Shown here one piece after another: positions 1 to 10,360 of a stretch of 24,596 nt of DNA. The stretch lies in NCBI GenBank assembly GCA_000934455.1, contig KN883679.1, positions 122,017 through 146,612 of the forward strand, written 5' to 3'. Within the stretch, counting starts at the first letter, position 1; the number at the start of each line of letters is the position of its first letter. The notes beneath the pieces were generated by a model that worked only from the letters and a program-made list of their open reading frames with translations, was not told where the DNA came from and searched no databases. This stretch comes from Apostichopus parvimensis (taxonomy: Eukaryota; Echinodermata; Holothuroidea; Aspidochirotida; Stichopodidae). A program made the position numbers and the translations under genes.

Positions 1-717
1 AACTAAGCAAAAGGAAACAGGGCAAAATCACAACAATAATTGTTTCTGTCAAACTTTATTGCCGATTTCGTATAAACGGGATATTTCTCATTTTCAAATA
101 ATCGGAATCGGAATCGGTACGATTATGAAAAAAATAATCGGTAATCGGTATTTTCTGTTATGCATAATCGTTTGAACACTATTACACACCATAAATAAAA
201 CCTACGATTCAAATTATGCATAAAATATTAATGAATGAAGTGAAAATTGGCACAATGTAAGCCTAAACAACATCGGCTCAATATCTCCACAGACACCACG
301 TGTGTTCACAAAAGTTCAATTGTGTTTTGTAGCTGGGTTTGTACTTTTATTGTTTTTGTACTCTGTAAGTACCATGAGTCCACATTTTCGTGAGAAATAC
401 TAACATTTTAAAAGAGAACGAATTTGTGAAGGAAGACCTGTAAATAGGGTCATATGAATACAGTCTCAGTAGAGGAAGTGCAATATGCTTCTGTGAAGAC
501 TATTAACTGCAAGGTATTAATTAGTATATAGCAAATTGTATACATTTATGAAGAACTTTACAGTTTACAGACTGAGATAGATTGGAGTGCATATCAGGCC
601 CATAGCCAGGTCAAGACACATGCGGCTGTGGCACTACATCCACCTTGTAGACTATCGTGATGTGTGCAAATAATTCACACGTTACAAGACAAGAGCATAG
701 CCCCTTACCAGACACAA
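1..717. other. Non-coding stretch with no recognised gene
   Basis: AT-rich sequence with stops in all frames and no ORF that looks like a protein. The only structure I see is the ATCGG-motif repeat near its start, listed separately. Intergenic or intronic DNA is the simplest reading. Confidence 0.6.
98..170. repeat. Short ATCGG/TAATCGG motif repeat
   Basis: The words AATCGG, GGAATCGG and TAATCGGTA recur at close spacing, interrupted by an A-run near 128-134. The pattern is a degenerate simple repeat with a 6-8 bp step. It may be the decayed edge of a larger element, but I see no matching end nearby. Confidence 0.55.
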
Positions 718-872
718 ATGCATTCGTTCTGCCTTCACTTTGCATACAGCATTGCATTCAGTTTGCATGTAAGACTACAAATCTGAGTGCACTCATTTTG
801 CATTCGCTTTGCATTAATATTGCCCTCAAAAGCCCCGAAATATTTAATTGAGCTTAGCCTTTGAATGCAAAA
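718..872. repeat. Diverged flank rich in GCATTC/TTTGCAT motifs
   Basis: GCATTC, TTTGCAT and their variants occur every 10-20 bp. A partial echo of the neighbouring inverted-repeat arm is visible (ATATTTAATTGAGCTTAG at about 839, compared with ATATTTAAATGAGCTTGAG in the arm). This looks like an older, decayed part of the same repeat that forms 873-1502, and it is less ordered than the arms. Confidence 0.5.
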
Positions 873-1502
873 ATGAATGCAAATATTTAAATCAGCTTGA
901 GCCCAAAATGAAAAACTTGCTCTCAATCTGAATGCAAATATTGCATTCACCATGAATGCAAAGACTGTATTCAATAATACATGAATGCAAAGTTTGCATT
1001 CACTCTGAATACATACATTGCACTCACTATGAATTCAAAGACTGCATTCAATGCATTATGAATGCAACAATTGCATTCACAATGAATGCAAAGATGGCAT
1101 ACACTATGAATGGAAAAAAAAACCTGTCAAACTTGTTCATTGAATCACTTTGGTGCTCAAGTTTCTTGAACCAATAAATTGACATTATAGCTTCACATAC
1201 ATGGCAATTATCAAATGAATGGATTCTACAATATCTGGAGGGAGCTCTTGTTCATAATTTGCAGGCTATATGAGACAGCTGTCATTGCATTCATTATGAA
1301 TGCAATCGTTGCATTCATAATGCATTGAATGCAGTCTTTGAATTCATAGTGAGTGCAATGTTTGTATTCAGAGTGAATGCAAACTCTGCATTCATGTATT
1401 ATTGAATACAGTCTTTGCATTCATGGTGAATGCAATATTTGCATTCAGAGTGAGGGCAAGTTTTTCATTTGAGGGCTCAAGCTCATTTAAATATTTGCAT
1501 TC
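873..1502. repeat. Long inverted repeat (hairpin or foldback element)
   Basis: The left arm is about 873-1093 and the right arm about 1283-1502 on the opposite strand, separated by about 190 bp of unrelated spacer. Aligned by eye, the arms differ at only about eight places over roughly 220 bp (about 96% identity). Each arm is itself made of small palindromic units of the form TGAATGCAAA...TTGCATTCA, so both local cruciforms and one long hairpin are possible. Two short open frames, one per arm on opposite strands, encode nearly the same peptide only because they lie in the two arms; they are not genes. No clear target-site duplication is visible at the outer ends. It could be a foldback DNA transposon or a local inverted duplication. 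Confidence 0.9.
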
Positions 1503-2790
1503 AGAGAGGATTGACATCAATATAATATCCTACAGAACATTCATGGCGATAATGAGTTATAAAGGCTCTTAGCAACCAATGTCTATGATTACAACTTTTG
1601 TATTAGGGAAGCGAGGCTCTTGTCATGATACTGTATACATATAGTACATTCAGAGCTGTCCATGTACTGTACCCAAGCTGGCACGTGGTGTAGCTTCATT
1701 AAGAATACATGCTATTCTGTCCGTACTTGAAATATCAGACATATTTCATTGGCTTCCTTGTGATGTGGAATTTTAAAATTACGTTTGATTGGCTGATTTA
1801 GTAGTGCATTTATGCATGTCATAATTCCAGTTATCTTTCTTCAGATGCGAATAATATGTGCAAAGTTTATGTAAAAGACAAAAACCCTGGAATCTGGATT
1901 AAATGACCTTTGACGACATCTACTGTATAGTGTGACACACTTTGTCTAATTCCGATGTCACATACTACAGATGGCCAGGAGTTAGAAAAAGGGGCCTTCC
2001 AAAGCAAGTTTTGGACAGAAAACCATTCCACCTCATGAAGTTGCAGGGGAAAAATGTAACCCTACCTCTATTACAATTTCAGTTATAGAGTATTACATGA
2101 CTTATAGGATATATCTAACATGAATTGGCACATATTGACAGACTAGAGTTATGAACATCCAGTAGAATAAATAACCTATCGTATTTTATGCTAATGATAC
2201 CACTAACAGTTGAGAAAGGAAAAGGATATTTACATCATGGGCATACTTGCATGTACATCATTTTTAAAGGGAGGAGAGGGGGAGGACGTACATCCATTTT
2301 GAGATTGCACAAGTGTTTATTTATTAATTTTGTTTTTTTGTATAATTACAATTGCAAGTCTTAACTGATATGTGTAGGAGGTAGTGTGCACGTAGTATTT
2401 GGTTTGAATAAGTGTGGGGCAGCATTTTCAGACAATAACTGTCCTAATCATCATGATTTTGAACAAACTAAGCTCCCAGAAGCCGAAACGTTTTCAATCT
2501 ATATTACTCTCTCACGTCCATCCCTCTCCCTCCTCACTACATTTGAGATATTCTTGTTCATTTTTGTCAATTTTGAGGAATAAAACTTAAATGTCAGAAA
2601 TATTTTAAGGATCACTACTCTGAAATTGTTCTTGTCATTAACTTGATCAAACTATAGAGTATTTAATAACCCCTTGCTGCTGCAGATAATTCATAGATGC
2701 CATTGATAGTGCCTCCTCATAATATCAATAACAGAAGGTAGAAAGATGAGGTTGATTGACCAGACCGGACTGCTGTCACCATTAGAAGTC
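1503..2790. other. Non-coding stretch with no recognised gene
   Basis: AT-rich sequence with no protein-like ORF, RNA gene or clear repeat. A T-rich run lies near 2315-2345 and a pyrimidine-rich run near 2505-2540. I see nothing assignable. Confidence 0.55.
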
Positions 2791-2866
2791 AGTGTCTAAA
2801 GGTTACTGGCAAGGTCACTCTGGTAGAGTGAGTGTGCAGCTGTTGTCATGGCGATATACAGGTAGT
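2791..2866. repeat. Decayed relative of the 3012-3213 MITE arm
   Basis: The segment runs through AGTGTCTA, AAAGGTTAC, TCACTCT, GTGTGC, TGTTGT and ACAGGTA in the same order as the right arm of the foldback MITE 200-300 bp downstream. Identity is patchy, so it is either an old copy of the element end or a decayed local duplicate. Confidence 0.4.
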
Positions 2867-3011
2867 TAATTCAGCTCAGTCTGTTTGATCCAGTTAATGA
2901 GTGTGGCAATTAGCAGTTTCATTTCAACATGCGCATCTCAAATTCAATAATAGGTGATGAAGCTAGATCTAAATTCCGAAACTTAACAGGTTTAGATATT
3001 ACGAGTGACAA

Positions 3012-3213
3012 GCTTACCTGTCTCCTCACAACCTCAGCACTCTCCATCTACAGTGTCTAGAGTGAACTGGTCACCTTTTAACACTGTTCACCCCAGACCT
3101 CTCTGGTCAATGACCTCCCTTCTCATTCTACCACCCAAAGTGTTAAAAGGTTACCAGTTCACTCTAGACATAGTAAAGCTAGTGTGCTGAGGTTGTGAGG
3201 AGACAGGTAAAGC
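3012..3213. mobile_element. Foldback MITE with about 75 bp inverted repeats
   Basis: The left arm (3012-3085) begins GCTTACCTGTCTCCTCACAA. The right arm (3139-3213) is its reverse complement and ends GTGAGGAGACAGGTAAAGC. The inner blocks also pair (TCTAGAGTGAACTGG with CCAGTTCACTCTAGA). The unpaired centre is only about 53 bp, so almost the whole element can fold on itself. There is no room for a transposase, so it is non-autonomous. I see no convincing target duplication. Sequence beyond the right end (GAGGATCAAAGTAAA) is also shared with position 11731, so the true right boundary may lie further out. The superfamily is unknown. Confidence 0.85.
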
Positions 3214-4183
3214 GAGGATCAAAGTAAATTCAGATATCTGCCTAGTAAAATACAAGCTAGGTTACATACATAATTCCCTCATGAACTAATTTGCTGTTAC
3301 GTCACTATAGTTGAATTATTAAAATCTAAACTACACACTTGCTACCTTACTTACCTTTCATGGTTTCTTGAAGTCAAATTCCTAATTGGTAAGTCTACAG
3401 TACAATATTACAAATTGACAAAATGCCCCGCAGCCTTTCTGTCATGCCTTACAAACCCTTTGATATCTCCAACTCTTAGCTTTTGGAGAAAAAGGTTCAT
3501 GCACTTGAGCATCTCTCTTAAATATGATGACTGATTATATAACCATTCTATTTCCAATTAGTGCAATATGAATAAGTTTCAGGTATAGTCTATTCCAATG
3601 ACATGTAAATCACTTTGAGAATCCTAGCAAAAGACATTATCAGACATTCAACTACCGTATAATAGATCAGTTTAATCATATTAACTACTTCTAGGCACAA
3701 AAATAGTTTTTCCCTGAGATTCTTCATCCAGATTCTCTGCTAAGAAAAATTCATAAGCTGCTATTTCCAGGGTAAATATATAGCATGGATAGAATTGAAA
3801 CTTTATGGTTATAACCTGTCCTACATTACCAGGTAAAATTAAGTTGAGATCGTAACAAGATTTCAGGCACATCTATAGAACATACATCGGTTACAAAGAA
3901 TATCCTACAGTATACAGCACCATGATCAGGTAAACTGCATGTCAACAAGCAGTGTAACAACCGAACAAATCCAACACTGGTTAAAAGCACTATGGCGCAT
4001 TTTCCTCTTGTTGGTCACTCTCAGACACAACAAAACTGAGAACATTTGAATGAACTACATGAATGTCCTTCTAACCCTGTAACGCTGGAGACCAGTTTGC
4101 GTACTATATATGGCCATCAACTTTAGGAGATAGTTATGGTGTTCCATACATAAGGTTAACATACATACTGATGTCTTCGAACA

Positions 4184-4216
4184 TGTCCCTTTTTTGTCCC
4201 TTTTTTGTCCCTTTTC
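4184..4216 (+). repeat. Three copies of an 11 bp TGTCCCTTTTT unit
   Basis: TGTCCC followed by a T-run repeats at 4184, 4195 and 4206, a simple tandem repeat with an exact 11 bp period. Confidence 0.85.
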
Positions 4217-7037
4217 TACCTTACGTGAGAGTCCAAATAGATTAAAAAAATTGTTAAAATTGATGTCTGGATGTTTTTGTAGCAGTTAATTACCCAAGCT
4301 ATAAATAATATGGTGGAAAAAGTTATCGATGATTATTTGCAAGCCATTGATAGAGACTCAAAATTAAGTAAAATTTAAAAGCATATTTAAAGACAAATTA
4401 TCAATGATATCAGTCCTTCAACATTCTCATCTTGAGCTTAGACATAAGTTTTCTAGCTTCTTGTACCAAGTTCTTGAAAAAAAAATTCTCAAAAACTACA
4501 TTTTTCACCCAAAAAAGACAAGGCAGAATCCCTTAAAACTGGGATCTTTAAGACCTTTACCTATAGTCCTTGGCAACCTTGTCCTCCTTTCTTTGGATAA
4601 ATGTCAAGTCTCTCGATACTAATTGTGTGGGTTATTTCAATGGCTGTGTCAATACAGGTGATTACACTGTGATATGTATCTAGGACTGTGCCAAAAACTC
4701 TCTGAATACTAAATGAAAATTATTTGGATCTTGACTCGATGATTTCTGCAATATCATAGTTTTTGTTGTTTTTGTTTTTTTGCTACAGATCGAGGGCTTC
4801 TTGCACTTTTTATCAGACCATCAAAGAATCACAAATTTGATTTTAGTGATTAAAATTTGTCAAATGGAATCTCTTGAGATACATCTTACAAGCCAGTATC
4901 ACAATTATCTGCGGAAATCATGCATAAGTTTAATCTGTGTATAGACGTGGAGGATTTCGTTAATAGCTCCATGGTTATAGAGCAGCTAGCAAGGTAATCA
5001 GGTATGAACAGATTATGTTTAAAATAAGCCAATATATGAATGACTTAATATTTTGGTTCTCAACCCTTCTTGCCCATCGAGGGAATCCTAATTGAAATTG
5101 AAGATATGTTCAAGAACCTCTAGACAAAGGAAGTATCACTCATAACCTCAGTCCCCATCATGGTTGAAATTTTTGTTTCTTCTGCCCAAGATGGCACTCT
5201 CAAAACTTGCTCCATCCTAATATTGGCTGCTTCCCTGGACCCTTTAGGTTATAACATACCCCAAAATTATGTAAAACAACTTATTCTTATGGTAGCTGTA
5301 TGCAGATACTGTACGTACGGAGTGTCTCATACACACAGATCAACCTTACTGATTGTTTTGTTGCTTTATGTTCATCTACTGTAGCTTAATTCCATAATTA
5401 TCTTCTGAAATCATGCTAAATAGTTTTCCAAGTATAGGCTCATTTCAACTAGATTAATTACACTCCAGCATTAGAGAATAAGGCTGCTAATCGCAGCACA
5501 AGGTGAGCTCTCTTAATTCCCAGATTCCAAGAACATTTACGTAAAAGGATGTCTCTTTCATCATACCAAGATTTAGTACTCTTACACTCCACTGTGGCAA
5601 CAGATTTCCCGCTCTCCTGCAGGCAAGTCAATGTTGCCATGGTGACAACATTATGATATTTTGGTCAATGGAGAAGCAGCTGCACTTGAATTCCCCATGT
5701 ACGAGTGTCTCCCTTAAACTTGTAGTTTGTTTTCATTTACTTGCACAACCCAAGCAGAAAATTCATTTTGTGATTCCTTAGGGAATTGAAGTGACATAAA
5801 AATTTCTTTAACATAAAAAGGATACATGATTGCATAGCTGGAGAGTTCAATAGGAAAAAAATCAATCAACACCCAGGCAACTGAGTATATATAGTATTGC
5901 ATATATGCTTTTATGTATATATGCTGAGTATATCACCTTAACGATGTTTCTATGTACACTAGGATAGTAAACACAAGCTGTGTGTACTTGATGGTATCAT
6001 ATCACTACCAACTACATATATAGAATTCTCGCATATAACCTCAATATGAAAGTAGAGTAGGTCTATTAATATTACATACATAGTCTATATATGTGTGTGT
6101 GTATAGTGTAAGTGGCCATATCATATATAGTCCATATAAGCAATATACATGTCAAAGACAGCTTTTTGAGTTTGGCCATCAGTTTTACCAGATCTATCAA
6201 GAACGACTTAAAATTACACTTGAAAGTGAATTGATCAAAATGTAAGGCCACATTCTTCCTAAATTTGAGCAATAACCAAGGTTAGGCTGGTATAGGGCTG
6301 GCAATAAACTGAGCAATTGAATCTGTACATGCCCTCATACACAATTACGTACATTTATTTTTATTATTTTTTCTTCTTCACAGATTTGGCCTAAGGGCTG
6401 CATATTGGAGAACTCCTGATGTAGACTGTAACATCCTCATCATGAAGCTAAAATAAGCAAAATTAAGAAAATTTTGTACATCAGTCTGTAGACTTTATTA
6501 AATATTTAAGTGATTTGTATTCTAACTTTATGAGTAGGAAGGAGCCGCAATTTAAGTGACCGATCATTTTAGAATTAATATTCTGTTTTCGAGAAAGTGA
6601 CCAATCTTTTCAAATTAGTTTACTCTGTGATGAATTTTCGAATGTATATTGTCATGTTGCTCACGTATGGACGGATGTTTTTTCCGCATTCATGCAAGTA
6701 TAAATTTACATGTCTACCGAACCGAGCATATATGAATTCATGAATAATTTGGTACAGCTAGATGGGAGTATTAAATTTTACTAATAAGATTCCAATCTCT
6801 GGAGAAATATCACTTTCTCCATTGAGGACACGTACCAAGTTTTAGTGGTTAATAAATTTAACACCAAGCTAGAGCATCAACAAAAATAGATCGAAGATAA
6901 TTAATTGAACAGCCTTGTACTGCACATTATCGTATACATTTATATATACATTGTAGAACATTTAAAAAATAATACAGGGATGACTATAAAACAATTCGAA
7001 TGTCAACATTGGAAAATCTGATTTGCTCCCACAACAA

Positions 7038-7085
7038 ATATTAACTGGATGTCAAACATATATATTAACTGGATGTCAAAAATTT
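7038..7085 (+). repeat. Two tandem copies of a 24 bp unit
   Basis: ATATTAACTGGATGTCAAA occurs at 7038 and again at 7062, an exact 24 bp step. It is a recent local duplication. Confidence 0.85.
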
Positions 7086-7601
7086 CTGCAAAGTAGAAAT
7101 ACTGACCAAATGACAGACTTGCCAACTCTTGCCAACCTGGTTTTACTTGGAGTCTCCTTGTGTTTATTTAAGCAATATCTCACACTCGTCTATTTTTATG
7201 TGCTTGTCTCCTGGAAAAGCTTTATTTCTAATTTCTTTTTCTACATTGTTATCAGAAATGAGTGGTGGGGGAGGTGGGAGGGGGTGTTTGATTTTAATTT
7301 CATTAGACACGTAAAGGAAGCCAACTGCATTGTTCTGCGCTAACGTAGACTAGACAATGACTTTTACGTATCCTGTGTTATTACATTAATGTTGTTGTTG
7401 TAAGACTATGTGATATACCATGCAATCACAGTTCATATGATAATTAGGTCATATATATCTCTGTCACCTAATCATACTGTTTCTTTCTTCCTCTTCTTGT
7501 TGTTTTGTTTTTTATTGTATCCCTTGCATTGTTTTCCTTAGATTGTGGCCATGCAATTTCCCTAATCGCACTATTTTGTGGAATATTGGAAAAATGGGAA
7601 A

Positions 7602-7914
7602 ATTGCATCTTATATGTTGTCATCACTAATGTGCTATACAAACGCACTATAGTGACATACATGCTCTAACATAACCTGGGAAAGCATCTTAAAATATGAT
7701 ATATCTTTGATAAATTGCATCTTACATGTTGTCATCGCTAATGTGCTACAAATGCACTATAGTGACACTATGCCCTAACATAACCTGGGAAAGCATATTA
7801 ACATATGATATATCTTTGATAAATTGCATTTTACATGTTGTCATCGCTAATGTGATACAAATGCACTTTTGTGACGCTCATGCCCTAACATAAACTGGGA
7901 AAGCATCTTAACAT
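7602..7914. repeat. Tandem array, about 110 bp unit, three copies
   Basis: Units start at ATTGCAT at 7602, 7714 and 7823 (lengths 112, 109 and a partial of about 92). Shared blocks in order are TGTTGTCATC, CTAATGTG, GTGAC, CTAACATAA, CTGGGAAAGCAT and, in the first two, GATATATCTTTGATAAATTG. Each unit carries an imperfect dyad around CACTATAGTG or its variant, so each could form a small stem. Copies are very similar to each other. Confidence 0.92.
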
Positions 7915-8000
7915 TTAAAACTCTATTCCCTGGATAGACAGTTAAAGCCTTGATTGTTTGCTATATGCACAATTAATACCCACTGTATGAATACTGTTTA

Positions 8001-8097
8001 TATCCTTTGATAATTTATATTCTAAATTTGTTGTCACCACCAATGTGTCAGCATTGCAGTACATACATTTTGACAAGCGTGCCCTGAAATAACCCAG
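8001..8097. repeat. Degenerate fourth copy of the 110 bp unit
   Basis: CCTTTGATAA, TTGTTGTCACCACCAATGTG, TTGACAAGCGTGCCCT and AATAACC follow the order of the unit in the neighbouring array, with many substitutions. It sits about 90 bp beyond the array end, so the array was once longer or the outlier was separated by later insertion or decay. Confidence 0.65.
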
Positions 8098-8869
8098 CTA
8101 CTGCTAAAGAATCTTTCTAAGTAGATCTATAACTTTAAGACAGTTCCCAGGTAGCACCAAGAGTGTGTGCATATAATATAATATTCAACTTTACGACTAC
8201 TCTTTATATAGCATCCTTGAGCATCACATATTTATGCGACCCGATCAAAACATTGGTTTTGAACCTCTCTACGATGGATGCACGGTCTTAAACGAGTGCC
8301 ACAATATTGGTGTGCATTAATATATACTGACGTGACCAGATCAATTGCCAAGTGAAAGTGCCGGCTCTGTGGACTGATAAACGAAAGCATTAGTTGCATG
8401 ATTCAATTATCATGGGCCTGTTAGCTCCCTCTGAGTGTAATTGGAATAGTTGGCATTTTACGTAATCCTACAAACAAACTTGACCATGAGATACGCTAGG
8501 AATCTGGGTCAAGCCGACGTCGCGGCCTATGGATACACGGTACGGTAGGACGGAGCTTCTGTAAAATTATGATTTAATTTAGAACACCGGTCTGATGGAC
8601 TGTCACAGATGATGCCATACTATACCGGCCAGTGCATATATATGCCAATGCATGAGCACTGAATTATTATGAGTGAAAAGGTTCATATACATTGAAACTG
8701 TTGCAAGCACACAGCAGAAGATTAGCTATAGGAGACACACAGTCTTGTATGTGAATTAAGAAACATTAAACCTATGATATTTAAATCTTCAAATGTAATC
8801 GCAACTTTCCTTAAAAGAACTGCCTGTTAGCTGCCAAAGTAGATTGCTCAGCAATATTGCTGATAATTT
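8098..8869. other. Non-coding stretch, locally CpG-richer
   Basis: No ORF or RNA gene is recognised. A short segment at about 8505-8560 is richer in CG dinucleotides than its surroundings (for example GCCGACGTCGCGGCC). This might mark an unmethylated regulatory segment, but there is no further support. Confidence 0.45.
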
Positions 8870-9579
8870 CCATATCATTTATTTGTTTTATCACAACAAT
8901 ATAAACATAATGACAGACAATTTGATCTTCAAAATATCCAATGTTGCCAAAGGAAGTACTCTTGAAAACCCTATTGGGTTTGTCAAAAAAGAACATGCAC
9001 CCTCCAGAGAAAGCAGACAAAGTAGTACACAGAATTAACAAATAAAGTATAAAAAAGAAAAACCCTACCCTACCAGAAACTCCTACCACAACCCTACCTC
9101 CCACCCACCTACGACTTCAATAGTTACTAATACACTGCCGTACTAAGCCTTTCCTCAGAGACCATGCATGCAACTGACGGACTTAACTGATAATTCTGAG
9201 GCAGTGTGTTCCAAATCATAATAGATCCATATATTTGAGACTTCTTGTATTATAAGCATCTTTATCAACGAAAACACTTATGAAGTTGGCTTGATTGTCT
9301 AGTATGGTCGTTATGAACTGAATTGTTGACTGTGTAAAAGGAAGCAGCTTGTTCAAACAACGAAAAAGTAAATGTCACTAGACACATAGTATTAATTAAG
9401 TCATGCAATTTGAGGAAGTTCAAGGAAACAAACAGAATTGCTGGTTTCGTCCCTTGGTGCAGAGCGTGCAATCCTTCGGCGGAAACCACATCCTCATAGC
9501 ATTTTATATCACAAGGATACAATATTTGTGATATATATTTAGTAAATGCATCATTCAACAGCCGAACAGATGAAGTCAA
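8870..9579 (-). mobile_element. 5'-truncated LINE (non-LTR retrotransposon) copy
   Basis: Read on the minus strand, this holds the C-terminal tail of a LINE reverse-transcriptase ORF (9579 down to 9127) followed by a 3' UTR. The UTR contains a perfect six-base-pair hairpin, AAACCC-TATT-GGGTTT on the plus strand at 8966-8981, and an AATAAA-type signal on the minus strand at 8878-8883. The conserved ORF signature is the tail typical of CR1/L2-like and related LINEs, with a VHN-x-x-TRQ motif followed by an IWNTLP motif. Upstream endonuclease and catalytic RT domains are not seen, so the copy is strongly 5' truncated. The exact clade is not certain, and the 3' end position is estimated. Confidence 0.7.
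9127..9579 (-). pseudogene. LINE reverse-transcriptase C-terminal fragment, dead
   Basis: In the intact family this region lies after the catalytic RT domain of a non-LTR retrotransposon ORF2. One minus-strand frame reads TSSVRLLNDAFTKYISQI, then LNFLKLHDLINTMCLV, NNSVHNDHTRQSSQLH and, further on in the same frame, YGSIMIWNTLPQNYQ before a final stop at 9127-9129. The order (RLLN-like helix, L-x-x-LKLHDL, VHN-x-x-TRQ, then GP/GS-x-IWN-LP) is what I know from CR1/L2-like RT tails. Three in-frame stops between the TRQ and IWN motifs (the first at 9265-9267) make it non-functional. The segment KCYEDVVSAEGLHALHQG does not match the usual spacing and may reflect small indels or an insertion. Assignment to the LINE class is fairly secure; the clade is inferred. 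Confidence 0.7.
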
Positions 9580-9990
9580 CAGAGCAAATTAGCTGAAATT
9601 GCCTTTGTTTCCTTCCATAATTGGTTCAAGCACTTATAACCCACAGAGGAAAATAATATATTTCTACGACAAAGATACATAAGTACATAAGTACATGGAA
9701 CTTCGACAGCACATATTCCAAATGTATCAGGTTTCAAGGATAAAGTACAGCTTTTGAAGAGCATTTGCCCAGATGACATCGCAGACCCCCCACTGTGATC
9801 CACCTTTCTGGAGTAGTTAAGGTTTAGCTAATTAAAAATACAGTTACATTCAAATCAACAAGAAGTGTAGGAATATTTTTTCACTTCAATACAAATTTCA
9901 CATTGTTAATGTCACCAGAAAAATCCTTCTTAAACTATTTGGGAAGATGTGACATGACAGGCTGAGGTTATCTTTACATCAAAAATACCA
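9580..9990. other. Non-coding stretch upstream of the LINE fragment
   Basis: A 75-codon minus-strand open frame ends next to the LINE fragment but carries no RT motif that I can recognise. It may be unrelated flanking DNA or very decayed LINE sequence. Nothing else is seen. Confidence 0.45.
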
Positions 9991-10360
9991 ATTATAATCA
10001 TAGGCGTAGTAGCCCAATTTGATTTGGGGGGGCTGTAACGACTTGCCTGAAAATATAACCAAAAAATTTTCGCGCGCTTTCAACATGTTAATGTGCATAT
10101 CATATAGGCATGCATCTGTTATTACATCGCATGCCAATAACATACAATCATTTGCTATGTTATTACCCTTCCATATTGGTTAGAATTATTGGGGAAGTTG
10201 TTACAATCATAATGATCATAATAATATCAGTTTAACCATTGAAAAACAACAAATTATTTTTCTTTCAGTAGGTGCCCGAAAAATTCTCAGCATATTGCCC
10301 GAATTTTGCTGAGATAAAATGCAGCCCCCTCCCCCCGCCTCCTACGCATATGATTATAAT
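9991..10360 (+). mobile_element. MITE, copy 1, GGCGTAG(G/T)AG-ended
   Basis: The left end reads ATAATCATAGGCGTAGTAGC, followed by a G-run and CTGTAACGACTTGCC. The right end reads GCCTCCTACGCATATGATTA, its inverse, preceded by a C-run. TTATAA flanks both ends (9992-9997 and 10354-10359). This is either a six-base palindromic target duplication or part of the inverted repeat. The element is about 370 bp with no transposase ORF, so it is non-autonomous. The interior includes CATGTTAATGTGCAT and TTCTTTCAGTAGGTGCCCGA, both shared with copy 2. Open frames that cross it are not genes. The superfamily is not assigned. Confidence 0.9.

Larger units (their letters stand above)
3214..7601. other. Long non-coding stretch with no recognised gene
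   Basis: About 4.4 kb of AT-rich DNA. Open frames here are short (under about 110 codons), of low complexity, and match no family I know. The only structures I noticed are the two small tandem repeats at 4184-4216 and 7038-7085, plus TA-rich runs near 5880-5930 and 6060-6130. Confidence 0.55.

Noticed and set aside
956-1420. Two short open frames on opposite strands encoding nearly the same peptide (both beginning MQRLYSIIHEC)
   Set aside because: They are the two arms of the long inverted repeat read outward from the same unit. The similarity follows from the DNA repeat, not from a gene pair.
3005-3190. 61-codon open frame
   Set aside because: It lies almost entirely in the foldback MITE arms and has no protein features.
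9265-9579. 104-codon frame considered as a host gene
   Set aside because: The VHN-x-x-TRQ motif, and the IWNTLP motif further on in the same frame after stops, identify it as a LINE reverse-transcriptase tail.
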